Assembly: GCF_024362805.1 (NCBI RefSeq)
Contig: NZ_CP093299.1
Location: forward strand, 1,178,001 to 1,242,000
Length of the DNA: 64,000 nt
Direction: 5' to 3'
Origin: Salipaludibacillus sp. LMS25
GTDB lineage: Bacteria; Bacillota; Bacilli; Bacillales; Salisediminibacteriaceae
Below, piece by piece: positions 34,208 to 43,328 of this stretch (positions are counted from its first letter, which is position 1; each line of letters starts with the position of its first letter). The notes beneath the pieces were generated by a model that did not search any database, was not told where the DNA came from, and saw only the letters and a program-made list of their open reading frames with translations. The position numbers were made by a program, and so were the translations under genes.

Positions 34208-35791
34208 TTACCTGCCTACTCGGCCCATTCCGTTAATAATAGTATCTAGCATTTCATCGACTGCGGTCAAATTACGGGCTGCCGCATTGTATGCATGCTG
34301 AAATTGAATCATATTAGCTAGTTCTTCATCTAACGACACACTGCTTACAGCTAGTCGCCTTTCATTAATTGAATTGGCTAATGATTGGTAGTTATTCGTC
34401 ATACTGTTTGCTTCACTTACATTCACGGCCATTCGTCCTATAATTCCTTGATAAAAGCTATCTAAGCTTGCCGTTTGGCCACCGTAGTTTAATTGAGCAT
34501 CTTTTACCTCTGCTAAATTTAGCGCATTGGATCCGTCACCAGCATAAGCGATAGGATTACCATTTCCATCTAACACTTCCCTAGCAGCTGCAATATTATC
34601 AGTACTACTCATCACTTCTGCTGACACTTTCAAATATTTAGCTGAACCTTGAACACCGCCACCATGGCCATCAGAAAATTCAAAGAAATTGTAGCCTGCT
34701 CCACCGTTCGCTTTTTCGCCTGCATGAATTTCTGATAAGCTCCAGCCACTGCTATGAACGTTATTAAATTCCTCTACAAAAACAGCAATCATCGTATCTA
34801 GATTGCGCATCATATCGTTATAGATACCTTTGACTTCGCCACCTTCCATGTACCCATAAGCTTCTATCATCGCTTTAAGTGAGCCGGTGGAGGTAAAGTT
34901 TTCAAACGCAATCGCCGTACCGCCTATAATAATTTCTGTAACAGGTCCGTCAAGCTGGCCACCATCAGCATCTGTTACAGTCACTTGGTTATATTCAAAC
35001 GTAGAGCCATCAAGTAACACGATGTCATTTAAACGCTGCCCGTTATTATCAAGTAAGTGTATCGTATACCGGCCTTCTGCCATTTCTTTTGTATTACCGC
35101 CGCTAGGTACTCGCTCCACTTCAATATTCATATAGTGGGAGAGTTCATCTACGAGCAAGTCACGTTTATCATACAAATCATTGGGAAGTAACCCGTGTAC
35201 TTCTACACTGGCAATTTGCTTATTAAGTTCATTTATTTGGTTTAGTAATGAATTAACTCGGCTGTTTTCAACCCCAATTTGATCACGATAATCCCGTTGA
35301 ATCGTTTCAATAGACTCATACGTATGGTTGAACGCTTCTGCTAAAGCCACACCTCGCTGTTGAAGGACAGCTCTAGCGCCAGCATCCTCAGGGTTCGCAG
35401 ACACATCTTCTAACGCCTGCCAAAATTGGTTAATGACTTTGGCATTGCCATTATCAAGCTCATTCATCACATCTTCCATGCGCTCCAAAGCTCCGTATTT
35501 CGTACTCCAATAGCCAACCTTTGCGTTCTGTCCTCTAAACTGTAAATCTAAGAACGAATCACGAACGCGTTGAATTTCACCGGCTTTCACTCCTGTACCA
35601 AGCTGACCTGGTATGCCTGGCTTATTAAATGCAGGATTAGGGAAAGCTTCAGTTTGTGTAAAATTAACACGTTGTCTAGAGTAACCAGGTGTATTGGCAT
35701 TTGCAATGTTATGTCCTGTTGTATAAAGGGCTGCTTGTTGTGTGCTTAACGCACGGCGCATTGTTTCAAGACCGTGGAATGTTGATATCAT
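34208..35791 (-). CDS. flgK: Hook-filament junction protein FlgK
   Basis: This hook-associated protein 1 has 527 residues. The N-terminal flagellar rod motif (STFHGLETMRRALSTQQAAL, then HNIANANTPGYSRQRV) and a C-terminal coiled helix (ELANMIQFQHAYNAAARNLT) are both present, with a variable middle domain. The ribosome site is AGGAGAGAATAGC. It is transcribed with flgM, flgN, flgL and yviE. Confidence 0.96.
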   Translation of the reverse strand: MISTFHGLETMRRALSTQQAALYTTGHNIANANTPGYSRQRVNFTQTEAFPNPAFNKPGIPGQLGTGVKAGEIQRVRDSFLDLQFRGQNAKVGYWSTKYGALERMEDVMNELDNGNAKVINQFWQALEDVSANPEDAGARAVLQQRGVALAEAFNHTYESIETIQRDYRDQIGVENSRVNSLLNQINELNKQIASVEVHGLLPNDLYDKRDLLVDELSHYMNIEVERVPSGGNTKEMAEGRYTIHLLDNNGQRLNDIVLLDGSTFEYNQVTVTDADGGQLDGPVTEIIIGGTAIAFENFTSTGSLKAMIEAYGYMEGGEVKGIYNDMMRNLDTMIAVFVEEFNNVHSSGWSLSEIHAGEKANGGAGYNFFEFSDGHGGGVQGSAKYLKVSAEVMSSTDNIAAAREVLDGNGNPIAYAGDGSNALNLAEVKDAQLNYGGQTASLDSFYQGIIGRMAVNVSEANSMTNNYQSLANSINERRLAVSSVSLDEELANMIQFQHAYNAAARNLTAVDEMLDTIINGMGRVGR

Positions 35792-35932
35792 GCTATTCTC
35801 TCCTTCTAATCCTTATTCATGCGATCACTTTCATAGATTGTTTCCTATTTTGATAGAGTTATTGCGTTCTCATCCATATAAGGATCTCGTATTGTGCAAA
35901 GTGGTTAGCGACATTTTCAGTAATAAATTAAC

Positions 35933-36433
35933 TTAAGCTTTTGAATCAAACAAGGATGGGCCATTGCCTTCCATATCCTCCAAGTCTTCATTTCTACCGT
36001 CGGGTGAGTAGCTAGAAAATGGTGTTTGTGGAGACATGACATCGATTGAAAAATTCACAAAGCGTAAGGAATCCTCTAACAATTGGTGATTGAGGTCATT
36101 TTGGTGTTTTAACGTATGGATTTCCGTCATGAGCTTTTGCTGCCAGTATTGTAGCTGTTCGCGTTCAGATTCAGGAAACAACGGCAGAAGTTGTACCATC
36201 GTGACTTCTTCTTTACGGATATTTTTCTCTTCCATCCATTGATGAATTACTGTCTGTCTTGCATTTTCAAGCTTACGTAGTTTTTGAATAAACGGCGACT
36301 CTTCTTTCATGATTTTTTCGAGGGCATCTATATTTCCTTTTTTAATAACGGCTTCTTTTCTGATAGCTTGCTCATTAAATCGTTCATGTACGACAGTCAT
36401 CGCCTGTAAAATTTGTATTAGCTGCTCAACCAC
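35933..36433 (-). CDS. flgN: FlgN-type export chaperone (YvyG)
   Basis: This cytoplasmic helical chaperone of about 166 residues is for FlgK and FlgL. Coiled-coil helices dominate; LRKLENARQTVIHQWMEEKN is typical. The tail is acidic and of low complexity. It sits between flgM and flgK, the standard location. The start behind TGAGGTGTAAATTGCGTG is the GTG/ATG region at 36433. Confidence 0.88.
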   Translation of the reverse strand: MVEQLIQILQAMTVVHERFNEQAIRKEAVIKKGNIDALEKIMKEESPFIQKLRKLENARQTVIHQWMEEKNIRKEEVTMVQLLPLFPESEREQLQYWQQKLMTEIHTLKHQNDLNHQLLEDSLRFVNFSIDVMSPQTPFSSYSPDGRNEDLEDMEGNGPSLFDSKA

Positions 36434-36455
36434 GCAATTTACACCTCACTAATCT

Positions 36456-36722
36456 TTAAAGGTCCCAAAATTCATAAAGTTTCCTGGCAACTTCTTGATG
36501 GTTCACTTTATAGGTGCCATTTTCAATCTGTTGTTTGACTTCATTGACTCGTTCTTGACGCTCCGGTGATATCTCACTTCCTTCAGCCATTTTTTTCGCT
36601 GCCTCCGAAATTTGGACTTTATCAGATTGGTTGATTTTATTTTGATCAACTTTTTGCTGTGTTTCTTGTAACTTTCGGTATTGTTGTATTGAATGTGCTG
36701 GATTAATTTTCATTTTGTACAC
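36456..36722 (-). CDS. flgM: Anti-sigma-D factor FlgM
   Basis: This 88-residue protein holds sigma-D inactive until the hook is finished, and is then exported. Matches: MKINPAHSIQQYRKLQETQQ near the start and SPERQERVNEVKQQIENGTY with a C-terminal VARKLYEFWDL, the sigma-binding helix. It has a perfect sigma-D promoter, giving the expected feedback loop. AGGAGGTG precedes the start. Confidence 0.95.
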   Translation of the reverse strand: MYKMKINPAHSIQQYRKLQETQQKVDQNKINQSDKVQISEAAKKMAEGSEISPERQERVNEVKQQIENGTYKVNHQEVARKLYEFWDL

Positions 36723-36772
36723 CTCCTATAATTCCCTCACTAATAACTGCTCTGCCTTTTCTTCTACTTTCT

Positions 36773-36799
36773 ATATCGGCTAATTTTTAATGATCTTTA
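36773..36799 (-). promoter_or_regulatory. Sigma-D promoter of the flgM operon
   Basis: TAAA (36796-36799), 15 bases, GCCGATAT (36773-36780): a perfect consensus. Confidence 0.92.
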
Positions 36800-36845
36800 A
36801 TGAACGTCCAAAAAATCTTATAGGTCTCACGAATCATTTATTAAA

Positions 36846-36898
36846 ATAATGTTAAGTTTCAATCAGTGGGAGTTTTTCGGACGATTAGCTGTGATAAA
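36846..36898 (+). repeat. Internally deleted A/B chimera, 53 bp
   Basis: The left end (ATAATGTTAAGTTTCAATCA) is A-like and the right end (TTTTTCGGACGATTAGCTG, TGATAAA) is B-like. The junction lies in GTGGGAGTTTTT, a sequence present in hairpin I of both types and in the 3' arm of the B inner stem. Confidence 0.8.
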
Positions 36899-37081
36899 AT
36901 TGCTTGTTAACTTCTATAGATAGACTATTTGTCCTAGTGTATGTATGTTTATTAAGGTAAGCAGTACACATTCTCCCCCACCGCTCTCATGTGACATCTT
37001 TCTCATGATTTCCTATCTTTAGCTATATTATCCCTTTTAGAGCACCTCGCCTCTTACTAAAAGCCGTGTTCATTAGTTTTA

Positions 37082-37239
37082 GTGAAACGCCCCTTCAATT
37101 CAGTGGGAGTTTTCGATCTTCTCCACTGATTGGTAGGTGACTGAATTAGAACATTACTGTCCGTTATCTCCCACCTATATAGATTTATCTCTCTTCTCTA
37201 TTTTCAGGCCGAAGTTTTTCGAAAGGTTATCTGTCATAA
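37082..37239 (+). repeat. Type B structured repeat
   Basis: Nearly full length. The ends have diverged (GTGAAACGCCCC at the left, CTGTCATAAC at the right) and there is an extra T in AATTCAGTGGG, so this is probably an older copy. Confidence 0.82.
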
Positions 37240-37319
37240 CTAGCACTCATATAGACCAGTTTAACACTATCACAGTAGATCAAACGCTCTAGTTCCTCTT
37301 ACATAGTTAAAGGGATATA

Positions 37320-37350
37320 AAAAAGTGTTCACGTAAAATGAACACTTTTT
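37320..37350 (-). terminator. Terminator after yvyF
   Basis: AAAAAGTGTTCA and TGAACACTTTTT form a 12-bp perfect stem around a 7-base loop with A/T runs, next to the yvyF stop. It can act in both directions. Confidence 0.88.
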
Positions 37351-37356
37351 CAACTA

Positions 37357-37791
37357 TTATTTTTCTCGTCTGACTTTGTCTCCAAGCGTGCTATAGGTTT
37401 GATAACGTGCCCGCTCCCGCTCTCTTTTCCTTTCTTCAAAAGCTTTTTGTTTTTCTCCTGCCTGAAGCCCTTCGTTTATCTCATCCCGACACTGAGCACA
37501 TAAACGCCCTTCACGAATTTTCACCCCGCATTTTTCACAAGGATACGTAAGGTTCGGAAACTGTGACATATGAAGTCTACCTTCACGCACAAACTGCATA
37601 ATGAGTTCTATTTCAACCTCGGTTGCTTTATGCACTTCGTCAATCGATGCTCGTCGGTTTTCTCTTTTTCTAATGAATGTGTAGACGGTCTCAAATTTCT
37701 CTTCCACTTCTCGAGCACATGCATCACATACTGGTCGTAAGGCTTTCACAAACAATTTATCACAACTTGGACAATTTTGTAATTCAGGCAT
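37357..37791 (-). CDS. yvyF: YvyF flagellar operon protein
   Basis: This 144-residue protein has unknown function, and a role in flagellar gene control is suspected. Two zinc-ribbon-like parts (CPSCDKLF...CDAC near the start and CEKCGVKIREGRLCAQC near residue 100) flank a short helical domain with RASIDEVHKATEVEIELI. The highly charged C-terminus is Arg/Lys/Glu-rich. It follows comFC with 68 bp between, where a weak sigma-D-like promoter may lie. Confidence 0.88.
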   Translation of the reverse strand: MPELQNCPSCDKLFVKALRPVCDACAREVEEKFETVYTFIRKRENRRASIDEVHKATEVEIELIMQFVREGRLHMSQFPNLTYPCEKCGVKIREGRLCAQCRDEINEGLQAGEKQKAFEERKRERERARYQTYSTLGDKVRREK

Positions 37792-37828
37792 TTTTTTACC
37801 CCTCTTTCTACTCCTATATATATTTTTT

Positions 37829-37855
37829 ATATCGACTCATTCTAACCAGGTCTTA
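37829..37855 (-). promoter_or_regulatory. Possible sigma-D promoter of yvyF
   Basis: GTCGATAT at -10 (37829-37836) is good, but the -35 at 15-base spacing is TAAG instead of TAAA. Confidence 0.4.
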
Positions 37856-37859
37856 AGGT

Positions 37860-38732
37860 TTATTTTTTAAATTGCCCAACAGCTCTTGCCACTGTCACGC
37901 TAAATACGTCTGCTGCCCCTTTTCTATAAAAAAGCTCGGCTGCTGTCCGAATTGTAGCACCTGTCGTATAAATATCGTCGATAATAAGAATACACTTATC
38001 TTTCCATACTCTTTCCCTAGCTTCTTTTGTCAATTCAAATATACGATCATGAAATACAGCAAGCCTACTTTTTCGTCCCCGCTTACTTTGCTTTCCAGCT
38101 GATCCTTTACGCTGAAGCAGCTGTTCCCAAGGAAAGGCTTGAGCTAATAAAGCACTCTGATTAAAGCCCCTTTCCCAAAGACGCTCTTCTGTTAAGGGGA
38201 TGACTGTGACACAATCAATTCGTCCAATTGACGTTGTGAGTGCTTTCAGTTCATCAGTAAATAGATCGGCAAGCTTAGCATCCCCTCGATATTTAAACTT
38301 AGTTAGGAGTTCTTGCATAAATAAGTTATACGTATAGAGAGATCTGTGTTGAACAGGGTATTTGGAAGAAAATGGTGCGGTTTTCCACAACTGACAATCA
38401 AAGCATAAGTGACATGGACTCTTAATAAACAAAGGAGGTAATTTAATCGTAGCAGTAGGAGAAGGAGACGCCATTAATGGGCGTCTTTTTGCTCCTGTCG
38501 TTAGGTTGTGTTTATCTTTGGAGTTAGTAGCTTCACTTATTTCTTCCTTCCGTTTAATTGGTCGTCCACACATATTACAACAAATCATGTTTATAGGCTC
38601 GAGCTTGCTTTCACAAATGGTGCATAGAAGCTTCTTCTTCCCGATCCCGATGAAGGATTGCCAGCTTATCTCCGGGCTGAATACATTATGACAATAAAGG
38701 CATCGACCACTTCCATTTAAACTAGTATCCAT
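37860..38732 (-). CDS. comFC: ComFC, competence-associated phosphoribosyltransferase-like protein
   Basis: This cytoplasmic protein works with ComFA in DNA uptake during competence. It has 290 residues. The N-terminal zinc-finger region has four CxxC pairs (CLYCHNVF, CTICESK, CCNMCGRP, CHLCFDC). The C-terminal domain carries the PRPP-binding loop CILIIDDIYTTGATIRTAAE. A 45-residue Lys/Ser/Pro-rich insert (about 70-115) is longer than in most ComFC. The comFB gene that separates comFA and comFC in B. subtilis is absent. Confidence 0.92.
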   Translation of the reverse strand: MDTSLNGSGRCLYCHNVFSPEISWQSFIGIGKKKLLCTICESKLEPINMICCNMCGRPIKRKEEISEATNSKDKHNLTTGAKRRPLMASPSPTATIKLPPLFIKSPCHLCFDCQLWKTAPFSSKYPVQHRSLYTYNLFMQELLTKFKYRGDAKLADLFTDELKALTTSIGRIDCVTVIPLTEERLWERGFNQSALLAQAFPWEQLLQRKGSAGKQSKRGRKSRLAVFHDRIFELTKEARERVWKDKCILIIDDIYTTGATIRTAAELFYRKGAADVFSVTVARAVGQFKK

Positions 38733-38788
38733 CCTATTTCCCCTTCTCTAGTTGATCAAAACGAACAAGACACATGTAAAATCATGTT

Positions 38789-38948
38789 ATAAAGCTAAAC
38801 TTCAATCAGTGGGGGTTTTCCTTCATCCCCCACTGATTGTTCGTTTAACTTATGGGCCCTTTAGGGGCAGTTTACCCCCCACCTAAACTTTTCGATCTTT
38901 CTTAAGTTTTGAGGTGGGGGTTTTACTGCCCCTTAAGAGTGGGATAAA
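38789..38948 (+). repeat. Type A structured repeat overlapping the 3' end of comFA
   Basis: 160 bp, ATAAA at both ends. Read on the minus strand, its right end TTTATCCCACTCTTAAG gives the last four codons and stop of comFA. It lies where B. subtilis has comFB. Confidence 0.92.
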
Positions 38949-40522
38949 GTGTCATTCATTCGTTTTATATGGTTGGCCGCCTCTACCATTGCGTCTGTTT
39001 TTCCATAATGAAAATAGCGAACATCTCCTGCTGGAGCAACAGGACTGCGTCCAGCTCTACCTGCAATCTGAACTAGCGCCTCCTCAGTAAAGATCGTATC
39101 TTCAGCACCTAGGACTGCTACTTGTATATCCTTAATAGTGATCCCTCGTTCAAGTATAGTCGTTGTCAATAGTAGCCGTGTGCCCCCTTGTCTAAAAAGA
39201 GCTACTTTCTCACGTCGTTCCGCATCTTCAGCGTGGACAGTCTCAATTTTTTGTTCCTTGAGAGCTGTTTTAATGAGTTTTTCAGCTGTTTTCATCACAT
39301 TTACCGTGGGAAAAAATAATAAAATTTGTTTCTGGCGAGATAAGTGTTTAGAGAGCCAGGACGCCAGGGAAGAAGGAAGGGCATTTTTCGCCAGTTTTTT
39401 CCGCCAATTACCTACCCAAATAAATTGAGGCTCTGGCAACGGATGACCATGATAGCGTTTCGTCACTTTCACAAAAGGTAGTACTCTATTCTTTACTCTT
39501 TTCTTAAACGCTTTAGACGGAGTGGCGGTAAGGTAGATGGTAAGACTGCAATTGGCTCTTGCACGCTCAATAGCAAATTGCAACTTTTTATCGTGTGTAT
39601 AAGGAAAAGCATCTACTTCATCAATAATAACAAGGGGGAAAAATCGTGAAAATCGAAGAACTTGATGTGTGGTAGCCACATAAATATGACTTTGAGCATA
39701 ACGCACCTCTTCACTTAACCCACCATAAAAACCGTTGACATCCGTATTAGGAAAAGCAGCTTTCAATCGAGGAATTAATTCCAACACCACATCTGTCCGA
39801 GGCGTTGCAATGAGAATGGGGCTCTGAGCCTTTAAAGCGCGTTCTATGACAGGAAACAGCATTTCAGTTTTTCCAGCACCGCAGACAGCCCAAATAAGAC
39901 ATTCAGCTAGTTGGTGGCGTTTGTTAAATTGGTCAATTAAGAAGTGAGATGCTTTTGCCTGTTCGTTAGTCAATTTCCCTTCCCATGCCAAGTAGTGAGG
40001 TATGTCATTCTTCACTTGTTCACCATGCCAACTAATGAAAGAGGCGCACGTTGTCACTTTTCCCATCATAATACAGGCACGACAGTAATAACATGTGGAC
40101 TTGCACCTACTGCAACGATGAGAAGCGAATAAAGCTCCCTCCTCATTCCCACATCGTCGACATATAGGAGAAGACATTGTTAAGTTCAAAGCTTGCTCAT
40201 ATTGTACATAACCATGTACAGCATGCTTATGTACAGTTTCCAACGGGACTTTTTTGGTCACTTCATCTAAAAGTAGCAGACGACCTAATAATAGTTGCTT
40301 TAATGAATCAGATGGCACATAGGCCCTATCCTTTTCCGGGAAATACCATCTATCAGATGGATAATCGGAAAGACGAATGAGTGAAGATGAGCTTATACAC
40401 TCTGTTGATGATACTAGGCTTTCAGGTACAAGCCATCGTTTAACTGTTTCTATAGAAAACCGTTTATTCGGCAAAAGAGGATGGTTCATGTGAGCCCAAT
40501 TAGTCACCGCATAAAATCTCAT
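38933..40522 (-). CDS. comFA: ComFA, competence helicase/translocase
   Basis: This ATP-dependent motor protein would pull transforming DNA across the membrane from the inside. It has 529 residues. A four-cysteine zinc region (CRRCGNEEGALF...CSRCKSTCYYCRAC) precedes the helicase core: Walker A AVCGAGKTEM, Walker B VIIDEVDAFPY, TLTATPS-like LTATPSKAF, and motif VI IAGRAGRSP. The last four residues, LSHS, and the stop codon come from an inserted A repeat, so the native C-terminus has been replaced. AGGAGGAACAAT precedes the start. Confidence 0.95.
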   Translation of the reverse strand: MRFYAVTNWAHMNHPLLPNKRFSIETVKRWLVPESLVSSTECISSSSLIRLSDYPSDRWYFPEKDRAYVPSDSLKQLLLGRLLLLDEVTKKVPLETVHKHAVHGYVQYEQALNLTMSSPICRRCGNEEGALFASHRCSRCKSTCYYCRACIMMGKVTTCASFISWHGEQVKNDIPHYLAWEGKLTNEQAKASHFLIDQFNKRHQLAECLIWAVCGAGKTEMLFPVIERALKAQSPILIATPRTDVVLELIPRLKAAFPNTDVNGFYGGLSEEVRYAQSHIYVATTHQVLRFSRFFPLVIIDEVDAFPYTHDKKLQFAIERARANCSLTIYLTATPSKAFKKRVKNRVLPFVKVTKRYHGHPLPEPQFIWVGNWRKKLAKNALPSSLASWLSKHLSRQKQILLFFPTVNVMKTAEKLIKTALKEQKIETVHAEDAERREKVALFRQGGTRLLLTTTILERGITIKDIQVAVLGAEDTIFTEEALVQIAGRAGRSPVAPAGDVRYFHYGKTDAMVEAANHIKRMNDTLSHS

Positions 40523-40691
40523 ATTGTTCCTCCTGTGATAATTTATTTATCCCTCTTATCGGTTAGGGCAGTGATGTGAGATTGTCCTTTTGAGGATTAT
40601 TAATGAGGATATAAAACATAAAAACGGTAGAGTAAAGGAGAGCCTTTTAAGAAAACAGACGTACATAAAGGATGTGAAAGTCATTACATCT

Positions 40692-40846
40692 ATAAAGCTG
40701 AGCTTCAATCAGTGGGAGTTTCCCTTCATCCCCCACTGATTGTTCGTTTAACTTATCGGTCCTTTAGGGGCAGTTTATCCCCCACCTAAACTTTTCGACC
40801 TTCTTAAGTTTTCAGGGGTTTTACTGCCCCTTAAGAGTGGGATAAA
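40692..40846 (+). repeat. Type A structured repeat
   Basis: 155 bp, ATAAA at both ends. Four bases of the inner stem (AGGTG) are lost on the right arm (TTTTCAGGGGTTTT), weakening the hairpin. Confidence 0.88.
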
Positions 40847-40927
40847 ACGCCCCTTCAATCAGGACATGAGCGTCCGTTATCTCTCTCTATTTCCAGGCCA
40901 GAGTTTTTCAGACGGTTGTGTGATAAA
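40842..40927 (+). repeat. Type B repeat, internally deleted, joined to an A copy
   Basis: ATAAAACGCCCCTTCAATCA starts in the A end. The section between the first AATCAG and the second (GAATCAGGACAT in full copies) is missing, which removes hairpin I. The end GTGATAAA is intact. Confidence 0.85.
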
Positions 40928-41356
40928 AGAGGTCATGACAGATTCAGGGAGATATTATGTCTAAGTGAGGAATGAATAGAAATGAAACGACACAGAAAGC
41001 GTTACTCATAGGGAAGATACCATTGTCATTTTGGGCATTCTTAAATTCTACTATCCAGAGACATCTCCAATAATAATGTCTGTTTTTGGAGAACTTGTTG
41101 CTATAACATTTTTATAGAGGTAAAGGACCTAAGAGAAAGAGTTTAAAATAGCGGACTTATGAGAGGTTTTATTCAAGCCTATGGACATGTCTCTCTGGAT
41201 TTTAGCGAGACTTGTTTTACTCTTCAATTGTATTGCCTTTAAGTAACGGACTTTTGTGGATTAAAAGAGGGTTATCATAAGCAAGAGGATGTTTTGTTTT
41301 CTATACACTATGTTAATTTCCGTTTCAAAATAGGCATGAGTTGCATGAAAAGAAAA

Positions 41357-41461
41357 CGGGCTTTTTCATAACTTGTCATAGCCCTTCAACCTGTTAATTA
41401 ACACTGCTAGCTTATATAAAGAGTTAGGAGAGCTGGAAAGTATGGTATGCTTCTCAGCTCT
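41357..41461 (-). terminator. Two hairpins after degV
   Basis: A stem GAGCTG...CAGCTC with mismatches at 41429-41461, and GGGCT...AGCCC followed by GTTTTC at 41357-41385. The second is the more terminator-like; both are modest. Confidence 0.45.
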
Positions 41462-41472
41462 TGCTAAACAAC

Positions 41473-42330
41473 TTATTGAGGAGTAATGGAGGCCACCCAT
41501 CCGATGCCAAGGCTTCCTTCACCTAGATGTGTCCCGATGACTGGGCCAAAATAGCTAATGTGGACATTTGTTGCTGGGTATTTCGCTTTTAATTCTGCCG
41601 CTATTTCTTCTGCTTTTTCTGGTCGGTTAGCATGGATAACACTAATATCTAAAGGTGTCCCATCCTTCGCATCTTCATCAAGTAATGAGAAGATTTTGGC
41701 TAATGCTTTTTTGGCTGTTCTGACTTTTTCATAAGGCACAATCACTTTGTTGTCAAAATGAAGGACTGGCTTTATTTGCAACAAGCTCCCTACGACGAGC
41801 TGAGCACCGTTTAACCTTCCGCCTCGATGAAGGTGACTGAGATCATCTGCCATAAAATACGCGCGACTCTTCTTTTTCATACTTTCCAGTTGAGCTAAAA
41901 TAGTATCTGAAGCAATCCCATTACGCGCCATCTTCGCAGCGGCTAATACAAATGACCCTTGTACCATACAACTGACTTCTGAATCAACGACATGCACAGT
42001 GACACCATCTGTCATATTGCCTGCCGCAACCGCTGTCTGGTAAGTGCCACTAATACCACTTGATAGTGTAATGACGATGATTTCATCATGATCTTTGGCA
42101 AGGTGATGAAACGTTTTTTCAAAAAGACCGATTGAAGGCTGGGATGTGGTTGGTAGTTCTTCAACTTGTCTCATTTTTTGATAAAAGGTTTCTGTCGTTA
42201 AATCTTCTTCTTCTTTAAATACTGTTTCTCCGAAAATGACATTAAGAGGTACCATCGTGATACCGTATTGTTCACGTAAATCTTGTGGAATATATGCCGT
42301 ACTGTCAGTTACTATTGCAATATGATTCAT
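41473..42330 (-). CDS. degV: DegV family fatty-acid-binding protein
   Basis: This cytoplasmic protein binds a fatty acid and in several Firmicutes supplies it to fatty-acid kinase. It has 285 residues from ATG 42330 (GTGAG upstream). Family motifs: IAIVTDSTAYIPQDL at the start, LPTTSQPSIG, SSGISGTYQTA and HRGGRLNGAQ. It sits between degU and comFA as in B. subtilis. Confidence 0.93.
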   Translation of the reverse strand: MNHIAIVTDSTAYIPQDLREQYGITMVPLNVIFGETVFKEEEDLTTETFYQKMRQVEELPTTSQPSIGLFEKTFHHLAKDHDEIIVITLSSGISGTYQTAVAAGNMTDGVTVHVVDSEVSCMVQGSFVLAAAKMARNGIASDTILAQLESMKKKSRAYFMADDLSHLHRGGRLNGAQLVVGSLLQIKPVLHFDNKVIVPYEKVRTAKKALAKIFSLLDEDAKDGTPLDISVIHANRPEKAEEIAAELKAKYPATNVHISYFGPVIGTHLGEGSLGIGWVASITPQ

Positions 42331-42446
42331 AAAGATTCTCACTTCTTCCGTCTGTATTTGCATTATGAGAATCTGGTTTTTCTTTTCTCATAACTTCAGT
42401 TATCCTTATAATACCAAGCCATGACTAGGCATGTCCACACAAACAC

Positions 42447-42469
42447 GCACCTGTCGTAGATACAGGTGC
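42447..42469 (-). terminator. Hairpin after degU
   Basis: GCACCTGT and ACAGGTGC pair perfectly, but no strong T-run follows (GTGTTTGTG), so it may be a weak terminator or an mRNA 3' stem. Confidence 0.5.
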
Positions 42470-42498
42470 AATGTTTACTTTTATTAAAACCTAAAAGC

Positions 42499-43197
42499 TT
42501 AATTCACTTTTACCCAGCCATTTTTAATCGCTTCAACAACCGCTTGTGTTCTATCGTTCATATTCATTTTTTGCAAAATGTTACTTACATGGTTTTTAAC
42601 CGTTTTTTCACTAATATATAACGCTTCTCCGATAGCCCGATTACTTTTTCCATCTGTCATGAGCTGTAAAACTTCACACTCGCGACGAGTAAGAAGGTGA
42701 AGAGGTCTACGGTACTCAACTTCTCTAAAGCCAATTTCCGTTTCAGTGCCGTTATCAGAAGCTAAACGTCTATATTCATTAATTAGATTGTGAGTCACTT
42801 TAGGATGAATATACGCCCCACCATCCCCTACAACTTTCACTGCTTCAATGAGGGCTTCGGTGTCCATCTCTTTAAGAAGGTAACCAGATGCTCCTGTCTT
42901 TAAGACATGTGTCACATACGTTTCGTCGTCATGAATAGAAAGGATAAGAACTTTAACATCAGGAAAAGTTTCGACAAGATTTTTAGTAGCTTCCATACCA
43001 TTTACATTCGGCATGTTAATATCCATTAACACAACATCCGGGCGTGTTTGTCTTACGAGATTTATAACATCTTCTCCATCGTTACCTTCTGCCGCAACCT
43101 CAAAATTAGGTTCCATGCTTAAGATTCGTTTAACTCCTTCACGGAATAATTGATGATCGTCGATGAGTACAATGCGTAGTTGATTTTCTCTTTCCAT
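42499..43197 (-). CDS. degU: Response regulator DegU
   Basis: This partner of DegS controls motility, exoenzymes, competence and biofilm genes in Bacillus. It has 232 residues. The receiver has [12 protein letters not shown], phosphorylation Asp in [14 protein letters not shown] (about D59) and Lys in GYLLKEMD. The LuxR helix-turn-helix has [20 protein letters not shown] and the close [24 protein letters not shown] precedes the start. A sigma-D promoter is visible 90 bp upstream, between degS and degU. Confidence 0.97.
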   Translation of the reverse strand: MERENQLRIVLIDDHQLFREGVKRILSMEPNFEVAAEGNDGEDVINLVRQTRPDVVLMDINMPNVNGMEATKNLVETFPDVKVLILSIHDDETYVTHVLKTGASGYLLKEMDTEALIEAVKVVGDGGAYIHPKVTHNLINEYRRLASDNGTETEIGFREVEYRRPLHLLTRRECEVLQLMTDGKSNRAIGEALYISEKTVKNHVSNILQKMNMNDRTQAVVEAIKNGWVKVN

Positions 43198-43287
43198 TTC
43201 GTTCTCCTCCTGTTTTGAAGATATTTATACGAATTCAGTTATATTTTTTCTCCCATTTAATAGCATCGTCTAATGGCTCTAATTTGT

Positions 43288-43314
43288 ATATCGGACAAAC
43301 CTCGTCATTTTTTA
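43288..43314 (-). promoter_or_regulatory. Sigma-D promoter in front of degU
   Basis: TAAA (43311-43314), 15 bases, TCCGATAT (43288-43295). It lies in the 131-bp gap after degS, so degU could be expressed alone in motile cells. Confidence 0.75.
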
Positions 43315-43328
43315 GGTCTTATTGACTA

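Larger units (their letters stand above)
36800..37319. other. Intergenic region between flgM and yvyF
   Basis: It holds a deleted A/B chimera and a B repeat. Nothing else is seen. In B. subtilis these two genes are adjacent, so the repeats account for most of the extra length. Confidence 0.5.
40523..41356. other. Long intergenic region between comFA and degV
   Basis: It holds an A repeat joined to a deleted B repeat (40692-40927). The rest, about 430 bases, has no credible gene, and I found no ComK boxes (AAAAN5TTTT) upstream of comFA. Confidence 0.45.

Noticed and set aside
40523..40691. ComK boxes upstream of comFA
   Set aside because: No pair of AAAA-N5-TTTT motifs was found, so I cannot claim ComK control from the sequence.
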